This document shows positions 37,654-64,000 of a DNA stretch of 64,000 bases, piece after piece (within the stretch, counting starts at the first letter, position 1; each line of letters begins with the position of its first letter). The notes beneath the pieces are model-generated. The model saw nothing but the letters and a program-made list of their open reading frames with translations. It was not told the origin of the DNA and searched no databases. Source of the stretch: Liolophura sinensis (Eukaryota > Mollusca > Polyplacophora > Chitonida > Chitonidae); contig NC_088305.1 of the NCBI RefSeq assembly GCF_032854445.1, positions 6,515,606 through 6,579,605 of the forward strand, in the 5' to 3' direction. Made by a program: the position numbers and the translations under genes.

Positions 37654-37770
37654 CCGAAATCGTCAAGACAATGTCAAAGACCGCTGTTGGAACTTGAAAC
37701 AACACTTGATGTTGAACTGCCACTAGACCTACTTTCACTGGCGTCACTCATGCTGAAAACATTGGATGTT
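37654..37770 (-). other. Probable 5' UTR exon of the Frizzled-CRD gene
   Basis: A strong donor CGG|GTATGT at 37653 closes a stretch with a 25-codon serine-rich upstream ORF (MSDASESRSSGS...) that stops before the donor. Spliced to 36558, the first ATG in the open frame is the proposed start. The 5' end is not known. Confidence 0.35.
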
Positions 37771-37779
37771 GTTGTTGTT

Positions 37780-38379
37780 GCCGCTTTTCTCGTTGCGCAA
37801 CTAAACAGAATTTTCGCTTTGCCCAGTCATGCAAAGACCCGGACTTGACATGTCTTGTCACAGTGGATTTGTGGGCGTAAGTTACGCCGTCCACATAGTT
37901 TATGAGGGACTGTCAACTGTTTTAAAGGCCTTTTCCCTGTGAACTTGAAATATTTGAATCTCAGCCTTAGATCGTGGCGAACGGGCGACCGTTCCCCATA
38001 ATTAGACGGGCAGCGACCCACGCGTAACCCGAACGAGCGTTCGCCGCTTAATTCCGAGCCTGCCTTAAGGAGTTATAGCTAAAAGGCCAGCCAATATTGG
38101 TAGGCCTGAACTCACCTGATGGTATGTATGGTCCTCGAAATCAGTAACTCTGCCAAGACACTTAGTCTCACTAAACCAGACCGTCCTAACCTAGCGGTTT
38201 TTCGGTCTTTCGCAATACCTGTCACATTCGTACACAAGTGGACAGTGATATATGCCAATGAACGCTCGAAAAAAGCACGAGAAAAAAGCCTCCGCAAAAG
38301 ACTACAAATTTTCATTGGTTGACGTGGGTGTGTATGGCTTCATTAATATTCATCATCTAGCAGGAACTAGAAAAGTAAG
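37780..38379. promoter_or_regulatory. Possible bidirectional promoter region
   Basis: About 600 bases lie between the minus-strand UTR exon and the plus-strand candidate exon at 38380. It is richer in CpG than its surroundings ('cgaacgggcgaccg', 'cgcgtaacccgaacgagcgt'). No TATA box seen. Inferred from exon layout. Confidence 0.3.
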
Positions 38380-38450
38380 ATGTCGACCGAACAACACGAA
38401 CGCGAGAAAATTAGCAGAGAAGCCGAGGCCCTGGTTTGTCAGAAAGGATT
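38380..38450 (+). CDS. Candidate first exon of a small unknown gene
   Basis: ATG at 38380 opens a charged 23-codon exon (MSTEQHEREKISREAEALVC...) that ends in phase 2 at a consensus donor, GATT|GTAAGT. I recognise no family. It could splice to 40407, giving a 67-residue protein, or to 40109, giving a 36-residue one. Confidence 0.35.
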
Positions 38451-40108
38451 GTAAGTAATAAATAGAGCAGAGACAGCTGGCGCGTGGACACAGCACATGT
38501 CTTATAGACTCAGATAGCACATATGAGTGCCACTGAGACAAAATAAAAACTAGTTTGGAAATACTAACTGTGAATTCGAGAAGATAATATCCCCAGGTAG
38601 TGAAACGAGTGGAAATTTTGAAGGCTTTATTTCTTGAATTTCGGAAGTATTGGGTGGTGCCGGCCGAAAGTTGTTTCATACCTTTACTTCTTATATATAT
38701 GAAGGTGCCTGGAATATGGCATATATAGGGCTAGTTTCGAGAGCCTTTGATTGAAATTGAATAGACAGAGGAATACTCATGCTCTTGGAAATGTTTAGTG
38801 CTCGATGTCGACACAACAAGACTCTAACTTTGTCTTAACAGGATTATCCTGTCTGCCTTGTGGTAGGTCGTTTAGCATGCGGCTTTGAGACCGGCAGCTT
38901 TTGACACGTCCAGGTGAAGGGTATTCAGCACGCAGTCACTCACAGAGGCTTGTGTATTCACGGCAGGTAACCATCATATGTCAGTTGGTACCCTTAATCA
39001 GTGAAAACACAGCTGTGATGTCGAATTGGTTAAAAAACGCCCTATTATTTTGGTAAACCGCGCAACGTTATTTGAGCGCAAAATGTTATTTTATGTAAAA
39101 CAAAAAAGGCCAAGTTTGGATATTTTTAAAACATGGCCTAATACCCTATGTATTTCAAATAGGCAATTTTCTCAATTTACTGATTATCATCATTAAGCTA
39201 CAAATTGAGCTCCGAGTCCCGTTACCATTCAGCAAACCCTAAATGGCATAAGTTTGATTTTTGTTAACAAGGAATTCCCATATTTCTCAAAATCAGGGAC
39301 TGTTGTATTAGTCCCAGTCAACAGGCCTAGCAGGTCGACACAGGTGCGCATGCGTAGTCACATTTATGAGGACACACGAAGGAGGATTACCTGGTGTGGG
39401 AACATACATCTCAGTCTATATGTCAGAGGATTGGCCATCCATGCGTTTTGCATGCGTTTCTGTGAGCGAGCGTTGGCGACTGGGTGTTGAGTACTTTTCA
39501 CCACACATGTCAAAAGCTGCTTAGTCTTGATACTGTATGTAGGTTGACCTACCACAAGTTGGGTTAATTCCCTACTAAAACAAAGTTCGAATCTTGCAGT
39601 GTTGGTATCTTACTTCGAACATTGTGAAGAGTTTTTCTTCCTCCTATTCTACCCCCGTGCTCAGAACACTAGGCTTCCGATGGGGACATTTTATGGCCCG
39701 AGGATCATGAGGCCAGTCTTAACTTAATTCAGATTTAGTCTTAACTTGTGGCACTATTTCTGAGTTTACATTTGAACTTTAAAGCTAATTTTTAATTTTG
39801 ATATTTCAAAGTTGTGTATTCTGTTGTTAACTTCTGCCGTTGGCAATGGCGTTTTGCTGGTAACGTAGTACTCATTGATTACAAGAGAACAATGGCCAGT
39901 CCAGCTTGGACATGAGCGGCCATTGCGTGGGAAAAGTAACGTCAATGTTAGAACTTCAATGTTACATGGCGTGCTTTCCAGCATTACTAATTCCGAGCAC
40001 CTGGTGCTGTAAAAGTGACTTGTGATGGGGACAGACATGTTTGGGTAGCCTGTGTCAATTCAAACAAGATGAGCATGCTATGTATTGACACCTGTTTGCT
40101 GTACTCAG

Positions 40109-40183
40109 GAGTTTGTCACTGTCACGTGTACCATGGCGGTTAGCGTTGTAGGCGAAGAAAACCACCCACCTTTAGCACGACCG
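40109..40183 (+). other. Candidate exon, unknown gene
   Basis: Bounded by 'tttgctgtactcag' and the donor CCG|GTAATA, with an internal ATG at 40133 in ACCATGG context (17 codons, phase 0). Whether it is coding is unclear. Confidence 0.3.
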
Positions 40184-40207
40184 GTAATAAATCTCAATAT
40201 TATTTAT

Positions 40208-40290
40208 CATAATGTTTGTTTACGTTGTTCTCAAGAATATTTCACTTATACTAAGTGGCCAGCCTAATGGTGGTAGGAAACTGCTCAATG
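40208..40290 (-). mobile_element. SINE A fragment
   Basis: 'gttctcaagaatatttcact' and 'ggccagcctaatggtggtag'. The rest is lost. Confidence 0.65.
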
Positions 40291-40406
40291 TTATGGAAGT
40301 AAATGTAAAGATTAAACTTGTTCTATGGGCTCATTTACCTTTTGTTCCTATCACTGTCATTATCACAACTTTAAAATTTCTTTTGTTTGTGTTAAATTGC
40401 TTTCAG

Positions 40407-40539
40407 CAACATTTCTGTCAGGTTGCAGAGGTGTCTCGTTGTAGTGGCCACGACTCAATGCCAAAATATGCTTAGTGCTGCCTCACGGGAATGCCATGCT
40501 GTTGACACCACCACAAGCTCATTGGTTGATGGTTTATAA
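40407..40539 (+). CDS. Candidate last exon of a small unknown gene
   Basis: The acceptor 'attgctttcag' is good. Joined to 38380-38450 in phase 2, it gives FNISVRLQRCLVVVATTQ..., then a stop at 40537. Joined in phase 0 to 40109-40183, it ends at an earlier TAG. A poly(A) hexamer follows at 40578, which supports a terminal exon. No family recognised. Confidence 0.35.
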
Positions 40540-40577
40540 ACTGAACCCTTGGGAACAAGGTCATGTTTCACTCCAGA

Positions 40578-40583
40578 AATAAA
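40578..40583 (+). terminator. Candidate poly(A) signal
   Basis: AATAAA 39 bases after the possible stop, followed by a TG-containing stretch. Confidence 0.4.
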
Positions 40584-40721
40584 TGTGCAGGTAGCAAAGG
40601 GCAGTCACCTCAAATAATGAGGTTCACTCAGGGAAAGAGGAATAGTGCTGACACTGACAAACATGATATAGAGCGCAACAGTATTATCTATGATGGAAGA
40701 TTATCTGTTATTTTGTCTACT

Positions 40722-41038
40722 ATGACGCCATATTAAAGAATTGTTGCCTTATACAATGACGGTCAGGTTTATGGATGGAGGAAACCGGTGTGTCTAGAGG
40801 AAACTGGTGTGCCCAGAAAAAAAGATGTGTCCAGAAAAAAATGCTGTGTTCAGAGGAAACTGGTGTGCCCAAAGGAAACTGGCATGTTCAGAAGAAATGC
40901 TGTACCCAGAGGAAACCAGTGTGTCCAGAGATAACTAGTGTGGCCAGAGGAAACCGGTGTGCACAGAAGAAACTGCTGTGCCCACAGGAAACCATTGTCG
41001 TTTGGCAAAATGCTGGCACACTTTTCCCACATGTGACA
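40722..41038 (-). mobile_element. SINE A with an internal minisatellite
   Basis: Starts 'atgacgccatattaaagaat' and ends 'cacttttcccacatgtgac', like the variant SINE A body. The internal 'ggaggaaaccgg' box is expanded into about a dozen imperfect 'agaggaaactggtgtgccc' units at 40780-40995. Confidence 0.65.
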
Positions 41039-41039
41039 T

Positions 41040-41308
41040 AAATTTATTTATTTATTTGATTGGTGTTTTACGCCGTACTCAAGAATATCTCACTTATACG
41101 AAGGCGGCCAGCGTTATTGTGGGTGGAAACCGGGCACAGCCTGGGGGAAACCCACGACCATTCACAGATTGCTGACAGACCTTCCCACCTACGGCTGGAG
41201 AGGAAGCCAGCATGAGATGGACTTGAACTCATAGCAACCGCATTGGTGGGAGACTCCTGGGTCATTACGCTGCCCTAGCGCGCTAACCAACTGAGGCACG
41301 GAGGCCCC
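41040..41308 (-). mobile_element. SINE A, full length
   Basis: Complete tail, body and head ending 'gaggcacggaggcccc'. Similar flanks 'atgtgacataaa' and 'atgtggacataaa' suggest a target-site duplication. It landed at the end of the older SINE at 40722. Confidence 0.92.
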
Positions 41309-42067
41309 ACAATGTGGACATAAAGATATGCACACCCCACAGGTGGATGATAAATGGACTTGCACAGCGACAAGATAGTCGCTGAACATTTACTGTCACC
41401 AAGGCCCCATGGACAGTAAGCTCGAAGGTATCCACAAATTCCCTGTCCAAAGCCCAGTTTGAACCCACATCTCGTGTGTCTAGAGATGGAGGGTAAATAC
41501 ATGTGCCTTAGCCACTGCTGGAAAAGTAGACTGACTACTGATTGACAGACAGACAGACAGACCATTAATTGTTGATTTAAATATATTCTTTATTTATTAT
41601 TTACACTTATTATACACTTCTTACACACTCACAATTTCCACTAACTATATTTACATTTATACCAGAGCAAACTAATTCTTTACATCTGTCAGCAGAGTTG
41701 AGCATTGTATTTCTTCATGAAAATTGCTCAAATCTACAGCTACACACAAAAGTTTTGATGTGTGCATTGAAACTGTGCAGATTGTTCTTCCACGTGGTTA
41801 AACGTTTATGACAACCAGATAATGGAATGCTGTTCCATGCTACAGTGTTTAAACATTTCACCTGCTTGGCATGGGTAAGGTTTGGTATGTGGAGCAAACC
41901 AGGATGAGCCAAAAGAAAACAATCTAATCTCTAAATATACATGTACAAATTTACACCACGACCTCGCAAAATTCAACTGCTGCCAAACCAACTGGAATTG
42001 GGTTATGAACAAGCAGTTGTAGTTAGTCAAGGGCTAGTCACCTTCCAGGAGAATCCATTCGACCAGA

Positions 42068-42341
42068 GCAAGCACAATCCTGGCTCACAAGCACAATCCT
42101 GGCTCACAAGCACAGTCCTGGTTTATAAGAACAATTTGGCTTATAAGCACAATCCTGGCCTAAAAGCACAGTCCTGGTTTATAAGAACAATTTTGGCTCG
42201 CAAGCACAATCCTGGGCCTAAAAGCACAGTCCTGGTTATAAACATAAACCTGGCCTACATGTATAAATACAATCCAGACGTGTAAGCACAATCCTAGTCT
42301 ACTAGTACATGGAAGCACAATCCTTTCCTGTAAGCTTAGTC

Positions 42342-42345
<4 letters not shown>
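42068..42345. repeat. 19-bp minisatellite, about 14 units
   Basis: Unit 'agcacaatcctggctcaca' with variants. It lies just past the DHX8 stop, so probably in the 3' UTR or flank. Confidence 0.8.
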
Positions 42346-63343
<20,998 letters not shown>

Positions 63344-64000
63344 CTGCAGAAAAACATACAGCATGGTTCTATGCTAGGTTCTCTTGAAATCCACAAGGTT
63401 TGTTACATGGCGTTTAGATAACATCTTTAAAGGTGGAGAAATATAAAATTACATGACAGAGTGCAAAAATTTTCTTGTAAAAGAAAAAACCACTTGAAAA
63501 TAATTTTTGTCTGGTGGTTATGTGAAACCAGTTCTTGGTACATGTATATTGTCTACATGTAATCATGTTACAGAGGAGAATGTAATAATGTTACAGATGA
63601 GATGTAATAACATTACAAATGAGAATGCAACATGTTTAATAAATATATTTGCACCAGAATTTGGTCTTTTCAGCTCACAAATGCATTCAACCTGAATTTT
63701 GATCATATCTACATTTTTAATATATTCACAAATATTATCATAATTCAGATTAAATACATGTTTTTGGATATAACAATAAATTTACTTTGAAATAAGGTTA
63801 TTGCACATACATCACATTCTTATTTAGACCATTATTATGAAAAGTCCACATGTACCAAGAGGTGGTCCCAAATACCCACCATACAAGAATATTTTCAAAT
63901 ACCCTTAGTCTGGAAAAAAAATAAAATATTCAAGACCATACCTGCAAATAAGTTATCACACACTTTGTCTGATATTGGTGTGATTTTTATGTTTCCTTCT

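Overview
The window is animal nuclear DNA, most likely from a marine lophotrochozoan and probably a mollusc (bivalve or gastropod). Genes are broken by introns with GT/AG ends, intergenic DNA is AT-rich, and tRNA-derived SINEs are very dense, including a family with the body 'ggtgttttacgccgtactc' ending in TTATTTATTT repeats. I recall this SINE type from mollusc and related genomes, but the species cannot be fixed by reading alone.

Layout. (1) 3.9-5.4 kb, + strand: last two coding exons of a BAMBI-like pseudoreceptor, with a type I TGF-beta receptor ectodomain, one membrane span and a short tail without kinase. (2) 15.4-19.5 kb, - strand: a CARD / NB-ARC / TPR protein of the Apaf-1/NLR-like STAND class, with the CARD on its own exon. 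(3) 33.0-37.8 kb, - strand: part of a gene with a Frizzled-type cysteine-rich domain split over two exons, plus a probable 5' UTR exon. The distal part was not found. (4) 38.4-40.6 kb, + strand: a weakly supported small transcript that starts head-to-head with gene 3. (5) 42.3-63.3 kb, - strand: DHX8/PRP22, the spliceosomal DEAH-box helicase. It has 21 readable exons covering RS domain, S1 domain, helicase core and C-terminal domains. Its first exons lie beyond the right edge.

The rest is introns and intergenic DNA with at least three SINE families (called A, B and C here), foldback elements and about a dozen tandem arrays. The arrays inside DHX8 are the most unusual part. Two adjacent introns carry arrays whose unit contains the gene's own 3' splice site and first exon bases. 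Two other introns carry decayed copies of exon 3' ends, one of them split by a SINE with a 14-bp target-site duplication. The last DHX8 exon reads with a one-base frameshift, most simply an assembly or base-call error.

The genes do not form a pathway: BAMBI (BMP/TGF-beta damping), the CARD-NB-ARC protein (death or innate signalling), the Frizzled-CRD protein (ligand binding) and DHX8 (mRNA release from the spliceosome) are separate animal genes. I found no rRNA, intact tRNA gene, CRISPR array or bacterial-type operon.
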